NCBI GenBank assembly: GCA_900772435.1
Contig: CAAHEM010000100.1
Location: 1 to 12,837 of the forward strand
Source of the DNA: Bacilli bacterium
GTDB lineage: Bacteria; Bacillota_I; Bacilli_A; RF39; UBA660
Length of the DNA stretch: 12,837 bases
Direction of reading: 5' to 3'
In this document: positions 12,808 to 12,837 of the stretch, piece after piece
Numbering within the stretch: the first letter of the stretch is position 1
Layout: each line of letters opens with the position of its first letter
Notes under the pieces: generated by a model
Seen by the model: the letters and a program-made list of their open reading frames with translations, nothing else
Told to the model about the DNA's origin: nothing
Databases searched by the model: none
Program-made: the position numbers and the translations under genes

Positions 12808-12837
12808 TTTATTCACCTCAATAATATAGTTCCTAAA

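Noticed and set aside
12829..12833. GGAAC upstream of the sigma gene as an ECF -35 element
   Set aside because: A -10 at the right distance would fall on the ribosome site and leave no leader, and the window ends four bases beyond.
1..12837. CRISPR arrays, insertion sequences, integrase, phage structural genes, rRNA
   Set aside because: No regularly spaced repeats, transposase or integrase motifs, or rRNA-like sequence were seen on either strand by eye.

Overview
The window is very AT-rich chromosomal DNA of a low-GC Gram-positive (Bacillota/Mycoplasmatota-like) bacterium. The evidence is strong AT bias in third codon positions, SD sequences of the AAGGAG type, textbook sigma-A promoters (TTGAcx-17-TATAAT), short hairpin-plus-T-run terminators, and a tRNA-Leu with encoded CCA. 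TGG encodes Trp, no gene is broken by TGA, and the 14 complete genes stop with TAA (11) or TAG (3). This fits the standard bacterial code in an extremely AT-biased genome. An uncultured gut Bacilli or Erysipelotrichia-type lineage is my inference; no phylogenetic marker allows a firm placement.

Left part (1-1789, minus strand): the N-terminal 377 codons of a CofE/F420-0:glutamate ligase family protein run off the window edge. It is preceded by a three-helix DUF4870/Tic20-like membrane protein with its own terminator. From 1859 a divergent sigma-A promoter starts a tight plus-strand operon of four genes (1912-5576): a PcfJ-like protein with zinc ribbon, a PD-(D/E)XK nuclease-family protein, a small protein that looks like the AAA+ core of DnaA with its nucleotide-binding motifs destroyed, and an unrecognised 147-residue protein. 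This is the most unusual block of the window and looks like an undescribed nucleic-acid-directed (possibly defence-like) module. It abuts a tRNA-Leu(CAA) gene with its own strong promoter.

Middle (5800-10395): a run of mostly monocistronic units, each with its own promoter and/or terminator. They are a Nudix hydrolase, a 324-residue unknown with a possible ASCH/PUA-like C-terminus, an HD phosphohydrolase on the minus strand, an unknown 203-residue protein, a HELEH zinc-metallopeptidase-like protein and a YfbR/HDDC2-like HD protein whose HD doublet reads HE. Three of these (Nudix and two HD proteins) are of the nucleotide-hydrolysing type.

Right part (10411-12807, minus strand): an ECF-type sigma factor, an overlapping or abutting single-pass anti-sigma-like protein, and a membrane-anchored extracytoplasmic protein whose last ~300 residues read like a divergent serpin. 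The serpin-like gene also has its own sigma-A-type promoter. The sigma and anti-sigma form a signalling pair, and the serpin-like protein is a plausible output or partner. No insertion sequence, integrase, CRISPR array or rRNA is visible, and no intergenic gap exceeds about 125 bases.
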